In this document: positions 1 to 9,387 of the stretch, piece after piece | Numbering within the stretch: the first letter of the stretch is position 1 | Layout of the letters: each line of letters opens with the position of its first letter | DNA from: Streptomyces sp. SID12501 | GTDB taxonomy: Bacteria; Actinomycetota; Actinomycetes; Streptomycetales; Streptomycetaceae | Direction of reading: 5' to 3' | DNA length: 64,000 bases | Assembly: GCF_010550245.1 (NCBI RefSeq) | Contig: NZ_JAAGLU010000003.1 | Coordinates: 186,001 to 250,000 of the forward strand | The notes under the pieces: generated by a model | Seen by the model: only the letters and a program-made list of their open reading frames with translations | What the model was told of the DNA's origin: nothing | Databases searched by the model: none | Made by a program: the position numbers and the translations under genes

Positions 1-81
1 CGTCAGCGACCGCTGAAGGACGTGGCCCGCGATGTGGTCGAAGGACGCGCGGCTTCCGATCTGACCCGTCCCACGCCCTGA
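1..81 (+). CDS. C-terminal end of an upstream protein, possibly ANTAR-type
   Basis: The window opens inside an open frame that ends at a TGA at 79-81. The visible 26 residues contain PLKDVARDVVEG, which resembles the last helix of ANTAR RNA-binding domains (actinobacterial GAF/ANTAR regulators often end in a segment such as LRDVAxxVV). That similarity is from memory and rests on one helix, so the family assignment is tentative. The gene runs in from the left and most of it lies outside the window. About 125 bases separate it from the next start, so it is probably not part of the following transporter operon. Confidence 0.35.
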   Translation, partial: RQRPLKDVARDVVEGRAASDLTRPTP

Positions 82-217
82 CCTCCGAGCGGGACCTCGG
101 CGGCTTGGCTACGCTTGACCTCGAGTTCGCATATCGCCATACACATCCGCATACGTCCCGTTTGGATTGATCTTTCATTGCGCTCCGAAATCGCGCAAAT
201 GTTCTAAGGAACCGAAC

Positions 218-1327
218 ATGGGTCCCGGTGCCGGCCGTCCAGCCATGAAGCGCAGGTTCCTCGCGGTCTCGGTCGTCGCCGGTCTGGGCCTCCTCGGGGC
301 CTGCGGCGCCGGGGACGGGGGTGGGGGCAGTGGCGCCGACGGTGACAGTCCCACCGTGGGTGTTCTCATGCCCGGAGGTGGCGATTCGCGGTTCGGGCAG
401 TTCGACAAGCCCCTCATCGTGAAGAAGCTGAAGCAGTTGTGCCCGGACTGTCCTGCCGCGATCGTCGCCGCCACTGCCGACCCGGCGGTTCAGCAGCAGC
501 AGTTCGAGGCGATGATCACCCGGGGCGTGGATGTGCTCATCCTCGCCGCCGTCGACCCCCAGCTGATGCGTCCCTCCGTCGAGGCCGCGCACCGGGCCGG
601 TGTTCCCGTCGTCGCCTATGACCGGCTCGCGCAGGGGCCGATCTCCGGGTACGTCACCTTCGACGGGGAGGAGGTCGGGCGCCTACAGGGTGAGGGGCTG
701 CTGAAGGCCATGGGCGACAAGGCCGACGGTGGGCGGATCGTCATGATGAACGGAGCCACCACCGATCCCAACGCCGGGTGGTACAAGGAGGGCGCGCTTG
801 CCGTGCTCAAGGGCAGGGTGACGATCGGCAAGTCGTACGACACCGTCGGATGGCGGCCCGAGAACGCCTACGTCAACATGACCGGTGCCATCGCCGCCCT
901 CGGCGCGGAGAACATCGACGGCGTTCTCTCCGCCAACGACAGCATGGCCGGTGCCGTCGTCTCCGCCTTCAACGCCGCCAAGGTCAGACCGCTGCCCCCG
1001 ATCACCGGGCAGGACGCCGACCTCATGGCCGTACGGCGGATCGTCAAGGGCGAGCAGTACATGACCGTCTACAAGCCCTTCAGGCGCGCGACCGACGCGA
1101 CCGTCGAGATGGCCGTCGCCCTCGGTCGCGGCGAGAAGGTCGAGGCCATCGCCACCGGGTCCGTCGACAGTCCCACCACCAAGAACGTGCCGGCGGTCCT
1201 GCTGCCGTCCGTCTCGGTGACTGTCGCCGATATCGGGGAGACGCTGGTGAAGGACGGTATGTACACCGTCGACGAGATCTGTACGCCCGCTCTCCGGTCC
1301 GCCTGTGACCGGGCCGGGCTCATGTGA
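218..1327 (+). CDS. Sugar ABC transporter substrate-binding lipoprotein (XylF/RbsB-like)
   Basis: Periplasmic-binding-protein-type receptor (369 aa) that would capture a pentose or similar sugar outside the membrane and pass it to the permease encoded two genes downstream. The ATG at 218 follows AAGGA at 206-210; an in-frame ATG at 245 is a second option. After a KRR stretch comes a hydrophobic signal and a lipobox (LLGAC), so the protein should be lipid-anchored. The mature part has type I binding-fold features: a QQQQFEAMITRGVDVLIL helix-strand, AYDRL, and SANDSMAGAV as in XylF/ChvE proteins. The ATPase and permease genes follow in the same direction. The sugar itself cannot be read from the sequence. 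Confidence 0.88.
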   Translation: MGPGAGRPAMKRRFLAVSVVAGLGLLGACGAGDGGGGSGADGDSPTVGVLMPGGGDSRFGQFDKPLIVKKLKQLCPDCPAAIVAATADPAVQQQQFEAMITRGVDVLILAAVDPQLMRPSVEAAHRAGVPVVAYDRLAQGPISGYVTFDGEEVGRLQGEGLLKAMGDKADGGRIVMMNGATTDPNAGWYKEGALAVLKGRVTIGKSYDTVGWRPENAYVNMTGAIAALGAENIDGVLSANDSMAGAVVSAFNAAKVRPLPPITGQDADLMAVRRIVKGEQYMTVYKPFRRATDATVEMAVALGRGEKVEAIATGSVDSPTTKNVPAVLLPSVSVTVADIGETLVKDGMYTVDEICTPALRSACDRAGLM

Positions 1328-1393
1328 CGAGTCCGATGCGCTCGGTGAGTCCGGTGGGTTCGGTGGGTTCGATGAGTTCCAAGGAGGTGGCCC

Positions 1394-2170
1394 GTGCCCG
1401 GTCAGCCCCTGCTGGCGTTGCGCGGTGTCTCCAAGCGGTTCGCCGCCGTGCAGGCACTCGTCGACATCGAGCTGGAGGTCAGGGCCGGGGAAGTGGTCGC
1501 CCTGGTCGGTGACAACGCCGCCGGGAAGTCCACCCTGGTCAAGGTGATCTCGGGGGTCGGGCCCCCGGACAAGGGCGTTGTCGAGTGGGAGGGCAGCGCC
1601 GTCCAGATCCGGCGGCCACAGGACGCCAGCCTCCTCGGGATCGCGACCGTCTACCAGGACCTCGCGATGTGCGAGAACCTCGATGTCGTCGCCAACCTCT
1701 TCCTCGGCCGGGAGATCCACCGCTTCGGCATCCTCGACGAGGTCGAGATGGAGCGTCGTACCCGCGAGCTGCTGCACACGCTCTCCATCCGGATTCCCGA
1801 CGTACGGGTGCCGCTCGCCAGTCTCTCCGGCGGCCAGCGGCAGGTCGTCGCGATCACCCGTTCGTTTCTGGCCTCGCCCCGGCTGCTGCTGCTCGACGAG
1901 CCCACCGCCTCCCTGGGCATCCAGCAGACCAACCAGCTCCTCGACCTGATCGAGGAGCTGCGCGACCAAGGGCTCGGGGTGCTTCTCATCAGCCACAACA
2001 TGAGTGACATCAAGGCCGTCGCCGACCGGGTCGCCGTCCTGCGGCTGGGCCGCAACAACGGGCTCTTCGACGTCAACACCACCTCCCAGGAGCAGATCAT
2101 CTCCTCCATCACCGGCGCGGCCGACCATGCCGTCGCCCATCGGCCGCAGGCGGACGAGGTGTGGCCGTGA
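1394..2170 (+). CDS. Sugar ABC transporter ATP-binding protein (XylG-like, single domain)
   Basis: ATPase of the sugar importer, 258 aa. GTG start at 1394 is preceded by AAGGAGG (1381-1387), an excellent ribosome site. Walker A is GDNAAGKST, the ABC signature LSGGQRQ and Walker B LLLLDEPTA are all present. XylG, RbsA and MglA carry two ATPase domains in about 500 residues; this one has a single domain, as in the FrcA/short actinobacterial versions, so it should act as a homodimer under the permease. Its stop overlaps the permease start by 4 bases (GTGA), which indicates translational coupling. Confidence 0.9.
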   Translation: MPGQPLLALRGVSKRFAAVQALVDIELEVRAGEVVALVGDNAAGKSTLVKVISGVGPPDKGVVEWEGSAVQIRRPQDASLLGIATVYQDLAMCENLDVVANLFLGREIHRFGILDEVEMERRTRELLHTLSIRIPDVRVPLASLSGGQRQVVAITRSFLASPRLLLLDEPTASLGIQQTNQLLDLIEELRDQGLGVLLISHNMSDIKAVADRVAVLRLGRNNGLFDVNTTSQEQIISSITGAADHAVAHRPQADEVWP

Positions 2171-3363
2171 ACCTCGACCCGCGGCTCGTGGCGTGCGCCG
2201 GTGCCGTGCGCCGCAAGGTGCGCGAGGGCGGGCTCGGGCCTGCCCCGGTGCTGCTCGCGCTCGTCGTGACCTGGGTGGTCTTCCAGTGCCTCAACGAGAA
2301 TTTCCTGTCGCCCCGCAACCTGTCCGTCCTCAGCGTGGACATCGTCGGGACCGGCATGGTCGCCGTCGGCATCGTCTTCGTTCTGCTGATCGGCGAGATC
2401 GATCTGTCCGTGGGCTCGCTCGCCGGTCTGGCGGGCGCGTTGTTCGCGGCGCTGAACGTGAACCTCGGTATGACGGAATGGCTCGCCGTGGTCATCGCGG
2501 TGATCTGCGGTACGGCCATCGGGGCGATCCACGGGTTCCTCTTCGCCCGGTTCCGCGTACCCGCCTTCGTCGTCACCCTCGCCGGGCTGCTGGCCTGGAG
2601 CGGTCTGATGCTCTACCTGCTCGGCCCGGACAGCTCCATCCACTTCAGCGAGGACGGGCTGGTCGCCACGCTGACCAGCCGTTACTTCAGCGCCCCCGTC
2701 CTCACCTACGGCCTGGCGACGCTCTGCACGGCCGCCTATCTGCTGGTCTCCCTGCGCGACCACGGCCGCCGCGCCGCCGCCGGGATGCCGTGCCGACCGG
2801 TGGCCGAGATCTGGGTGCGTACGGCCCTGCTCGCCGCCATCGCGTTCACCGCGGTCTCTGTCCTGGGCCGCTTCGAGGGGCTGCCGCTGGCGCTGCTGAT
2901 CTTCCTCGGGGTCATCGTCGCCTCGGACCTGCTGCTGCGCCGCACGCCCTACGGACGGCAGGTGCTCGCCCTGGGCGGCGGGGTGGAGGCGGCACGGCGG
3001 GCCGGGGTCGACGTGACGCGCGTACGGATCTCGGTGTTCATGGTGTCGGGGACGCTGGCGGCGGTCGGCGGGCTGTTCGTCGCGTCGCGGTTCACCTCGG
3101 CGAGCCCCGTCTCGGGCTCCGGCATGCTGCTGATCAACGCCGTCGCCGCCGCCGTCATCGGCGGCACCAGCCTGTTCGGCGGACGTGGCTCGACCTGGTC
3201 CGCGCTGCTGGGGGTGCTCATCATCCAGTCGATCGCCTCCGGAATGGCGCTGCTGGGCGTCGAGACCGCCGTCCAGTTCATGATCACGGGCGGGGTGCTG
3301 ATCACCGCCGTGATCTTCGACTCGCTGGCGCGGAGCGCCCCCGAGTCGCGTGGGCGGGCCTGA
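2167..3363 (+). CDS. Sugar ABC transporter permease (XylH-like)
   Basis: Membrane channel subunit of the sugar importer (398 aa from GTG 2167). I prefer GTG 2167 to GTG 2161 because it forms a GTGA overlap with the ATPase stop and has GAGG 7 bases upstream. Hydrophobic segments fill most of the protein, and the family block GEIDLSVGSLAGLAGAL near residues 75-95 plus FVVTLAGLLAWSGLML are typical of BPD_transp_2 sugar permeases. The longer, XylH-like length (about 400 rather than 330 residues) fits xylose-type systems. Last gene of the three-gene operon; it converges with the monooxygenase gene 34 bases downstream. Confidence 0.9.
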   Translation: MNLDPRLVACAGAVRRKVREGGLGPAPVLLALVVTWVVFQCLNENFLSPRNLSVLSVDIVGTGMVAVGIVFVLLIGEIDLSVGSLAGLAGALFAALNVNLGMTEWLAVVIAVICGTAIGAIHGFLFARFRVPAFVVTLAGLLAWSGLMLYLLGPDSSIHFSEDGLVATLTSRYFSAPVLTYGLATLCTAAYLLVSLRDHGRRAAAGMPCRPVAEIWVRTALLAAIAFTAVSVLGRFEGLPLALLIFLGVIVASDLLLRRTPYGRQVLALGGGVEAARRAGVDVTRVRISVFMVSGTLAAVGGLFVASRFTSASPVSGSGMLLINAVAAAVIGGTSLFGGRGSTWSALLGVLIIQSIASGMALLGVETAVQFMITGGVLITAVIFDSLARSAPESRGRA

Positions 3364-3397
3364 GAGAAGGCCCTGGGTCCTCCGGTCACTTCTCCGG

Positions 3398-4588
3398 TCA
3401 CTCCTCCTGTACGTCGTCCCGCCACGCCGTCGAGTGCGGGCCGAACCTGTTCTCGTGCCCGTACGCCACCATCCGGGCGTTGCGGGCCTCGGCCTCCGGC
3501 CCGTCCGGCAGGTGGTAGGCGTCGCCCGCGCTCGCCGAACCGGCCTGCACGCGCGTCGCGGTGGCGAGCCGTCGGCGTACGTACCGGGTGAGCGCGTCCG
3601 GGATCTCCGCCGGTGCCGTGTCCGCGAGGGAGTCGCCCAGGACCGCCGCGTCCATGATCGCCTGGGCGGCGCCCTGGGCCTGGAACGGCACCATCGCGTG
3701 GGCGCTGTCGCCGAGCAGGGTCACTCTTCCGATGTTCCAACGCGCGAGCGGGGTACGGGTGTTGATGCCGTACCGGAACACCTGGCCGGCGCGTTCGAGG
3801 GCGGTGAGCACGCGGCGGTCCCAGCCGGCGAACTCGCGGAGTTGTTCTCCCGGTTCAGCCCGGGCGGTCCATGACTCGCGCGCCGCCTCCGCCCCCGCCT
3901 CCACCTCCATCTCCGTCGTGAACACGGCTACCAGGTTGAGGAGTTGACCGCCGCGCACCCAGTAGTGGACGACGTGCCGGCCCGGCCCCAGCCAGCCCGC
4001 GTACTCCGGCAGGTCCAGGTCGGCCACCTCGGCGGCCGGGAGCAGCGCCCGGTAGGCGGCGGTGCCGGAGAAGACGGCCTCGTCGGCGCCGAAGAGCCAC
4101 TGGCGGGCCGCGGACCGCACCCCGTCGGCCGCGACGACGAGGTCCGCGCCGAGGCGTTCACCGTCGGCCGTCGTGACGTAGGCGGCCCTGTCGTCCTGGT
4201 CGATGCCCACGACCTGGGTGTTCAGCCGCACCGAGCCGGGCGGAATCCGGGCGGCCAGGGCCTGGTGCAGGTCGGCCCGGTGGACCTGTAGGTAGGGCGC
4301 CCCGAACTCGTCCTCGACCTCGGGGCCGAGCGCGTAGCCGCAGATCTCGGTGCCGTCCGACCAGGTGCGGAAGCTCAGCCGGGCGGGGTGGGCGGCCCGG
4401 GCGGCGACCGTGTCGAGCAGGTCCAGCCGGCGCAGTACACGGGTGGCGTTGGGCGCCAGCTGGATGCCGGCGCCGATCTCGGTGAAGCGCCGCGTCTGCT
4501 CGACGAGGGTGACCTCGTGACCGCCAGCGCGCAGGCTCAGTGTCGCGGCCAGGCCGCCGATGCCCGCTCCCACGACGATCGCCCTCAT
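3398..4588 (-). CDS. FAD-dependent aromatic monooxygenase (salicylate hydroxylase-like)
   Basis: Group A flavoprotein monooxygenase, 396 aa, expected to hydroxylate an aromatic acid with NAD(P)H and O2 in the cytoplasm. Start ATG 4588 has GGGAGGCGG just upstream. The Rossmann FAD motif VGAGIGGLAATLSLRAGG opens the protein, the central DG motif reads VVAADGVRSAARQW, and the second FAD motif is LLGDSAHAMVPFQAQGAAQA. This layout matches salicylate 1-hydroxylase and 3-hydroxybenzoate 6-hydroxylase relatives; the substrate cannot be fixed. It stands alone and is transcribed away from a large inverted repeat (4616-4658) that lies just upstream of the start. Confidence 0.85.
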   Translation of the reverse strand: MRAIVVGAGIGGLAATLSLRAGGHEVTLVEQTRRFTEIGAGIQLAPNATRVLRRLDLLDTVAARAAHPARLSFRTWSDGTEICGYALGPEVEDEFGAPYLQVHRADLHQALAARIPPGSVRLNTQVVGIDQDDRAAYVTTADGERLGADLVVAADGVRSAARQWLFGADEAVFSGTAAYRALLPAAEVADLDLPEYAGWLGPGRHVVHYWVRGGQLLNLVAVFTTEMEVEAGAEAARESWTARAEPGEQLREFAGWDRRVLTALERAGQVFRYGINTRTPLARWNIGRVTLLGDSAHAMVPFQAQGAAQAIMDAAVLGDSLADTAPAEIPDALTRYVRRRLATATRVQAGSASAGDAYHLPDGPEAEARNARMVAYGHENRFGPHSTAWRDDVQEE

Positions 4589-4615
4589 AATCCGCCTCCC
4601 CGATCGGCGTCGCAC

Positions 4616-4658
4616 GGATCGGTCCGGGACCGATTCCGGACCGGTCCCGGACCGATCC
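4616..4658. promoter_or_regulatory. 17-bp perfect inverted repeat, candidate operator
   Basis: Arms 4616-4632 (GGATCGGTCCGGGACCG) and 4642-4658 are exact reverse complements around a 9-base centre. It sits 28 bases upstream of the monooxygenase start and about 150 bases before the divergent lipoprotein operon. Its position in a shared promoter region suggests a dimeric repressor site, but it could also form an RNA hairpin in the monooxygenase leader. No regulator gene is adjacent. Confidence 0.5.
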
Positions 4659-4808
4659 TCGCCCTGCGCGTCACCGGCGTCGAGAGTCTTTTCCGCCGGT
4701 CGCACGACCGGATGACAGGTTCTTCAAAAGTTCTTCATCATGTCCGTTCTACCGTCGGGCTGCTCGCCGCGTTCGTGGCCGGGCACGACAGGAGGACGGG
4801 GAGAACCG

Positions 4809-5390
4809 ATGAGGACGAATCGGGTACTGCTGGCCGTGGCGGCCTCGGTCATGGCGTTGGCCATGACCGGCTGCGGGGGCGACGACGGTGGCTCGAAGGT
4901 CCCCACGGCGGCGAGCGGGGGAGCGACCACAGCGTCCGGCTCGTCGGCCGGGGGCGGCTCCGGGGACGATGTGGCCGCGTATGTGGCGGCCCAGGGCAAG
5001 TACGTGAAGTGTCTGCGGGAGAACGGGATCGACGCGCCGGACCCGGACGCGCAGGGCAACATCGACTTCGGCGGCGGCGACAATCTGCGGGCCCTGAAGA
5101 AGGACCCAAAGTTCAAGACCGCCTCGGTGGCGTGCGCCGACTATCTGACGGCCGTTCCCGAGAGCATCGAGAAGGGCAACCAGCCCGCGCTCACCGCCGC
5201 GCAGATCAAGGTGAAGCAGGAGTACGCCACCTGTATGCAGAAGAACGGCGCCGCCGACTTCCCCGACCCGGGTGCCGACGGTCTGGGCCAGGGCGAGTGG
5301 GACCAGACGTCGGCCGGGGCCAAGCGGGCCATCCGTATCTGCGGGCCGATCGTCGGCGTTCCGGCGACCGCCGCCCCCGGCAAGGGCTGA
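4809..5390 (+). CDS. Secreted lipoprotein with a duplicated CLRENG/CMQKNG motif
   Basis: Predicted 193-aa lipoprotein. ATG 4809 follows GGGGAGA. A short signal peptide ends in a lipobox (AMTGC), then a Gly/Ser/Thr-rich linker leads into the folded part. Two similar segments are visible: KYVKCLRENGIDAPDPD and EYATCMQKNGAADFPDPG. Each places a Cys before a polar-NG turn and a DPD/PDPG stretch, so the domain looks internally duplicated. The following genes encode a peptidoglycan-binding adaptor and a MacB-type ABC transporter, and the spacing (2 bases to the next start) makes this an operon. Biochemical role unknown; an accessory or ligand-binding subunit of the transporter is an inference. Confidence 0.8.
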   Translation: MRTNRVLLAVAASVMALAMTGCGGDDGGSKVPTAASGGATTASGSSAGGGSGDDVAAYVAAQGKYVKCLRENGIDAPDPDAQGNIDFGGGDNLRALKKDPKFKTASVACADYLTAVPESIEKGNQPALTAAQIKVKQEYATCMQKNGAADFPDPGADGLGQGEWDQTSAGAKRAIRICGPIVGVPATAAPGKG

Positions 5391-5392
5391 CC

Positions 5393-6658
5393 GTGGCGGA
5401 GACGGGCACCGTGACCCACTTCGACGCCGACACCGAACCGGCGGACACCGAGCCGCCCCGTGGGGTGCGCGGCCGACGTACCGCGCTCATCGCCTGTGGC
5501 GTGGTCGTCGTGGCTGCCGTTGCTGTGGTCGGGGCTCTCGGGCTCGGCGGCGGCGAGGACAAGAGCGTGAGCGCACCGCCCCGGGCCGGCTCGGTCGTTC
5601 CGGTCACCCGGGCGACACTCACCGAACGCACAGACGTGGACGGGCAGTTGGGCTTCGGTACGGAGATACCGCTGCCGGTGAAGGCGACGGGCACCGTGAC
5701 CTGGCTGCCCCAGCAGGGCGCGACGGTGGAGCGCGGTGACACACTGCTGCGGGTCGACGACCGCCCCGTACTGCTGCTGTACGGGTCGATGCCCATGTAC
5801 CGGGACCTCGGGCTCACCGCCACGCCCACCGTCTCCGATGCCGGGGCATCCGCGTCCGGGGAGTCCGACACCGGGACCGGAGCCGCTCCCTCCGCGTCAC
5901 CCTCCCCCACCACGGGAACGGGAGCGGGAACCGGAACCACTGCGCCCGCGCCGATCACCGGTATGGACGTCCTGCAGTTCGAGACCAACCTCGCCGCGCT
6001 CGGCTACACCGGCTTCACGGTGGACGAGAAGTTCACGGACGCCACCGCGCGGGCCGTCAAGCGCTGGCAGAAGTCGCTCGGGCTGACCGAGACCGGGACA
6101 GTCGGTGTCGGGGACGTCATCTACTCCGCCGGCAAGGTACGGATCGGTCAGCCGGGCGCCCGGCTCGGCTCGGCCGTCGGCGAGAACACGCTGACGTACA
6201 CCGGGACGGCACGCAAGGTCGTCGTCAACGCCTCGGCCTCGGACGCCGGTTGGGCCGTACGCGGCACAGCCGTCGGGATCACGCTGCCCGACGGGAAGTC
6301 CGTGCGGGGCGAGGTGGTCTCGGTCGGGCGGCAGGCCGACGCGCCCGAAGGGGGCAGCAGCGAGGGCGAGTCGGGAGCGGGCGCCGCCACCCTGCCGGTG
6401 ACCATCACCATCGCGGACCAGAAGTCCGTGGGACGGCTGGAGAGCGGGCCCGTCACCGTCGAGTACGTGGGCCGCGAGGTCAAGGACGTGCTGAGCGTGC
6501 CGGTCGCCGCGCTGGTCGCCCTCGCCGAGGGCGGACACGGGCTGGAGACCGAGGACGGTCGGTTCGTCGCGGTGAAGACGGGGCTCTTCGCCGACGGGAA
6601 CGTCCAGGTCAGCGGTTCCGGGGTCCGCGAGGGCATGAAGGTGAGGATTCCCGAGTGA
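5393..6658 (+). CDS. Peptidoglycan-binding membrane adaptor (HlyD/MacA-like)
   Basis: 421-aa membrane fusion-type protein. The GTG at 5393 has AAGGG 6 bases upstream and starts 2 bases after the lipoprotein stop. One transmembrane helix (about residues 28-48) is followed by an extracytoplasmic part. A biotinyl-lipoyl-like strand region ([22 protein letters not shown]) precedes a Ser/Thr/Pro-rich linker (about residues 140-185) and a PG_binding_1 domain ([14 protein letters not shown] ... [11 protein letters not shown]). The C-terminal part is beta-rich as in MacA. It should link the ABC exporter to the cell wall. Stop and next start overlap (GTGA at 6655-6658). Confidence 0.85.
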   Translation: MAETGTVTHFDADTEPADTEPPRGVRGRRTALIACGVVVVAAVAVVGALGLGGGEDKSVSAPPRAGSVVPVTRATLTERTDVDGQLGFGTEIPLPVKATGTVTWLPQQGATVERGDTLLRVDDRPVLLLYGSMPMYRDLGLTATPTVSDAGASASGESDTGTGAAPSASPSPTTGTGAGTGTTAPAPITGMDVLQFETNLAALGYTGFTVDEKFTDATARAVKRWQKSLGLTETGTVGVGDVIYSAGKVRIGQPGARLGSAVGENTLTYTGTARKVVVNASASDAGWAVRGTAVGITLPDGKSVRGEVVSVGRQADAPEGGSSEGESGAGAATLPVTITIADQKSVGRLESGPVTVEYVGREVKDVLSVPVAALVALAEGGHGLETEDGRFVAVKTGLFADGNVQVSGSGVREGMKVRIPE

Positions 6659-7425
6659 GCGAGCCTTCGCCTCCGGCCGTGTCAACTCCCCCAGTATCGG
6701 CTCCCGTTGTCGAGTTCGACAGTGTCTCCAAGGCCTATCCCGGCGGGGTCGCCGCCGTCCGTGACGTGAGTCTGCGGATCGGGCGCGGCGAACTGGTCGG
6801 TGTGGTCGGGCCGTCGGGGTCCGGCAAGTCGACGATGCTGCATCTCATGGGGAGCCTGGACCGGCCCTCGGCGGGGCGGGTCCTGGTCGACGGGTACGAC
6901 GTGGCGAAGCTGTCCGACCGTGAGGTCTCCGCGCTGCGGGCCACCCGGATCGGCTTCGTCTTCCAGCAGTTCCATCTGGCCGTCGGTGTCCCGGTGCTGG
7001 ACTCGGTGGCGGACGGTCTGCTCTACACGGGCATGCCGATGCGCCGCCGCCGGGCCAGGGCCGCGTCCGCGCTGGCCCGGGTCGGGCTCAGTCATCGCGT
7101 CCGGCATCTGCCGCACCAGCTCTCCGGGGGCGAGCGGCAGCGGGTCGCGGTCGCCCGTGCGGTGGTCGGCGAGCCGTCGGTCCTGCTGGCGGACGAGCCG
7201 ACCGGCAATCTCGACTCGGTGTCGGGAGCCGCCGTACTGGCACTGCTGCGCGAACTGCACGCGGCCGGTACGACGGTCGTGGTCATCACCCACGACCTGG
7301 AGATCGCCGCCCGGCTCCCCCGCCGTATCGAGATGCGCGACGGCCGCCTGATCAACAACACCCTGCAAAGCGCCGACACCAGTACGAGTACGAGTACGAG
7401 TACGACGATCGGGGCGCATCAGTGA
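6655..7425 (+). CDS. ABC transporter ATP-binding protein (MacB/LolD type)
   Basis: 256-aa ATPase energising the permease encoded next. GTG 6655 overlaps the preceding stop. Walker [10 protein letters not shown], signature LSGGERQR, Walker [13 protein letters not shown] and the switch His in VITHDLE are intact. [10 protein letters not shown] is characteristic of the LolD/MacB/FtsE subgroup, which work by mechanotransmission rather than channel transport. The C-terminus ends in a Ser-Thr run coded by a short tandem repeat (7381-7404). The operon order lipoprotein-adaptor-ATPase-permease is a common actinobacterial MacAB-like arrangement; the substrate is unknown. Confidence 0.9.
   Translation: MSEPSPPAVSTPPVSAPVVEFDSVSKAYPGGVAAVRDVSLRIGRGELVGVVGPSGSGKSTMLHLMGSLDRPSAGRVLVDGYDVAKLSDREVSALRATRIGFVFQQFHLAVGVPVLDSVADGLLYTGMPMRRRRARAASALARVGLSHRVRHLPHQLSGGERQRVAVARAVVGEPSVLLADEPTGNLDSVSGAAVLALLRELHAAGTTVVVITHDLEIAARLPRRIEMRDGRLINNTLQSADTSTSTSTSTTIGAHQ
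7381..7404 (+). repeat. Hexanucleotide tandem repeat AGTACG x4
   Basis: Four exact copies of AGTACG lie in frame at the 3' end of the ABC ATPase gene and encode Ser-Thr pairs. Length changes here would alter only the C-terminal tail without shifting the frame. Confidence 0.9.
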
Positions 7426-8633
7426 CCGACCCCTTGGACAGGCCCAGGCCGTTGCGCGCCGCGCGGCTGCGGCCCGCCGATGTCGTACGGCTGGGTGGGA
7501 CGGGGCTGCGGACGAGGCCGTTGCGGGTGTTCCTGTCCGCGCTCGGGATCGCCATCGGGGTCGCCGCGATGGTCGCGGTGGTCGGTATCTCCGGGTCCGG
7601 ACAGGCGGAGGTGGACCGGCGGCTCGACGCCCTCGGGACGAACCTGCTGCGGGTCGCCCCCGGCGAGTCCCTCACGGGCGAGCAGGCCAAGCTGCCGTAC
7701 GAGGCTGTCGCGATGGTCCGGCGCATCCCGCCCGTGGAGCAGGTGACGGCCACCGGCGCGATCGGTGCCGGCGTGTACCGCAACGAGCGCATCGCCATCG
7801 GGCGGACCAACTCGCTGACCGTGCTCGCGTCGGGCACCGATCTGCTGCCGGCCGTCGGCGGAAAGGTCAACAGGGGCCGCTGGCTCGACTCGGCCACCGA
7901 CAAGTACCCGGCGGTCGTGCTGGGTGCCACGGCCGCGCAGCGCCTGGACGTGTACACCCCGGGGACCCGGCTGTGGATCGGTGGCCGCTGGTTCTCGTTG
8001 ATCGGCGTCCTCGAACCCGTACCGCTGGCGCCCGAGTTGGACAGTGCCGCGCTGGTCGGCTGGCAGGCGGCCCGGAGCTATCTGCGCTTCGACGGTCATC
8101 CGTCGACGGTGTACGTCCGTGCCGAGGACAGCCAGGTGACCGCCGTACGGGCGGTGCTGCCGGCCACGGCCAACCCGGAGAAGCCGGGCGAGGTGCGGAT
8201 CTCGCGGCCCTCCGACGCACTCGCGGCCCGCGAGGCCACCGAGTCGGCGCTGACCGGGCTGCTGCTCGGGCTCGGCGGGGTCGCGCTGCTCGTCGGTGGG
8301 GTGGGCGTGGGCAACACCATGGTCATCTCGGTGCTGGAACGCCGGCCGGAGATCGGTCTGCGCCGCGCTCTCGGGGCCACCCGGGGCCAGATCCGGACGC
8401 AGTTCGTGACGGAGTCACTGCTGCTGTCCCTCATCGGCGGGCTGGGCGGGACGGTGCTCGGCACGGTCATCACGGCGGGCTACGCCGTCAGCCGCGACTG
8501 GCCGACGGTCGTCCCGGCCTGGGCCAGCTTCGCGGGCATCGGCTCGACCCTGCTCATCGGCATGATCGCCGGACTGTATCCGGCGGTCCGCGCGAGTCGG
8601 CTGGCCCCGACGGAGGCGCTGGCCGGCACATGA
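7422..8633 (+). CDS. ABC transporter permease (MacB/FtsX family)
   Basis: 403-aa membrane subunit. GTG 7422 overlaps the ATPase stop (GTGA). One N-terminal transmembrane helix ([22 protein letters not shown], near residues 35-55) is followed by a large extracytoplasmic MacB_PCD-like domain and then three helices near residues 285-400, interrupted by a cytoplasmic loop with [18 protein letters not shown], the family's coupling signature. This is the 1+3 helix topology of MacB/LolC. Together with the adaptor and lipoprotein upstream it should export or mechanically act on an envelope substrate. A strong hairpin at 8673-8709 follows the stop. Confidence 0.9.
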   Translation: MTDPLDRPRPLRAARLRPADVVRLGGTGLRTRPLRVFLSALGIAIGVAAMVAVVGISGSGQAEVDRRLDALGTNLLRVAPGESLTGEQAKLPYEAVAMVRRIPPVEQVTATGAIGAGVYRNERIAIGRTNSLTVLASGTDLLPAVGGKVNRGRWLDSATDKYPAVVLGATAAQRLDVYTPGTRLWIGGRWFSLIGVLEPVPLAPELDSAALVGWQAARSYLRFDGHPSTVYVRAEDSQVTAVRAVLPATANPEKPGEVRISRPSDALAAREATESALTGLLLGLGGVALLVGGVGVGNTMVISVLERRPEIGLRRALGATRGQIRTQFVTESLLLSLIGGLGGTVLGTVITAGYAVSRDWPTVVPAWASFAGIGSTLLIGMIAGLYPAVRASRLAPTEALAGT

Positions 8634-8672
8634 CCACCACCGGGCGTTCTGGCCGACGCTCCGGTGGTACGG

Positions 8673-8709
8673 AGCGGGGGCGGCCCCGAGAACCGGGACC
8701 GCCCCCGCT
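8673..8709. terminator. Hairpin terminator between convergent genes
   Basis: Arms AGCGGGGGCGG (8673-8683) and its exact complement (8699-8709) form an 11-bp GC stem with a 15-base loop. It lies 39 bases after the MacB-like permease stop and 37 bases from the end of the convergent SH3-like gene, so it can serve both. No U-run, as is usual in streptomycetes. Confidence 0.7.
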
Positions 8710-8746
8710 GTCGCGCTACTTCGAGGTGCTGGACGTGATCGGCGTA

Positions 8747-9115
8747 TCAGAAGCCGCAGTACACGCCGCTGCCGTTGTCACTCAGCAGGTTGTCCCGGAC
8801 CCAGCCGGTGACACCCGTGGAGTCGTTCCTGAGGTACGTCCAGGTGTAGCCGTCGTTGCCCAGGGTCCAGCAGTGGTAGTCCAGGTTCTGCGTGTTGTAG
8901 GCGATGCCCTTGATGGTGCAGTTGGTGCTGCTGGAGGCAATGGTGCCGCTGCGCTCGTTGGCTCCGTTGGCCGTCTTGTTCCAGGAACTGCTGTCCTTGT
9001 CGGAGACCGTGGTGCCGCACGCGGCGTGTGCGGCGGCCGGTGTGGCGATGGACAGCGGAACGGCGATGGCGACGGCCGCGAGTGCCGGAACGAGAGCCGC
9101 GATTCGACGCTTCAT
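8747..9115 (-). CDS. Small secreted SH3-like protein
   Basis: 122 aa with a Sec signal peptide (MKRR, hydrophobic core, cleavage near AAAHA). The mature part of about 90 residues has four cysteines (CGTT, NCTI, HCWT, YCGF) and a bacterial SH3-type ending: WTYLRNDSTGVTGWVRDNLL. Such domains bind peptidoglycan or other envelope partners. A purine-rich AGGGGG precedes the start. It is monocistronic and converges on the MacB-like operon. No catalytic residues are apparent, so an accessory or protective extracellular role is likely but unproven. Confidence 0.75.
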   Translation of the reverse strand: MKRRIAALVPALAAVAIAVPLSIATPAAAHAACGTTVSDKDSSSWNKTANGANERSGTIASSSTNCTIKGIAYNTQNLDYHCWTLGNDGYTWTYLRNDSTGVTGWVRDNLLSDNGSGVYCGF

Positions 9116-9387
9116 TTCATACCCCCTGTATGTGATTCGTCGGCGCTGCGAAATGCGAAAGCAGCGGCCCCTGCAACCCCCTGCGACAACTGGGGGGCCA
9201 GTGGCTTAAGTACGATCGCCCCGCGTTAATACTGAAGAAATAATTCCGCCTACAAGTGTCCATATCTAATGCTTCGTAGGCTGAAAGTGACTGGGGAGAT
9301 AATTCGCCACTCCTGAGGCTTTCTGGCCGACACCGTCCTCTTGCGATCCACGGAGATCCAGGAATCCGCACCGAAAGGGTCACGCCG

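Noticed and set aside
683..2140. Long minus-strand open frame across the sugar transporter genes
   Set aside because: Shadow frame of high-GC DNA; no ribosome site, and the plus strand has intact ABC motifs in the same bases.
7381..7404. CRISPR-like or regulatory meaning for the AGTACG repeat
   Set aside because: Units are 6 bp and coding; simple tandem repeat only.
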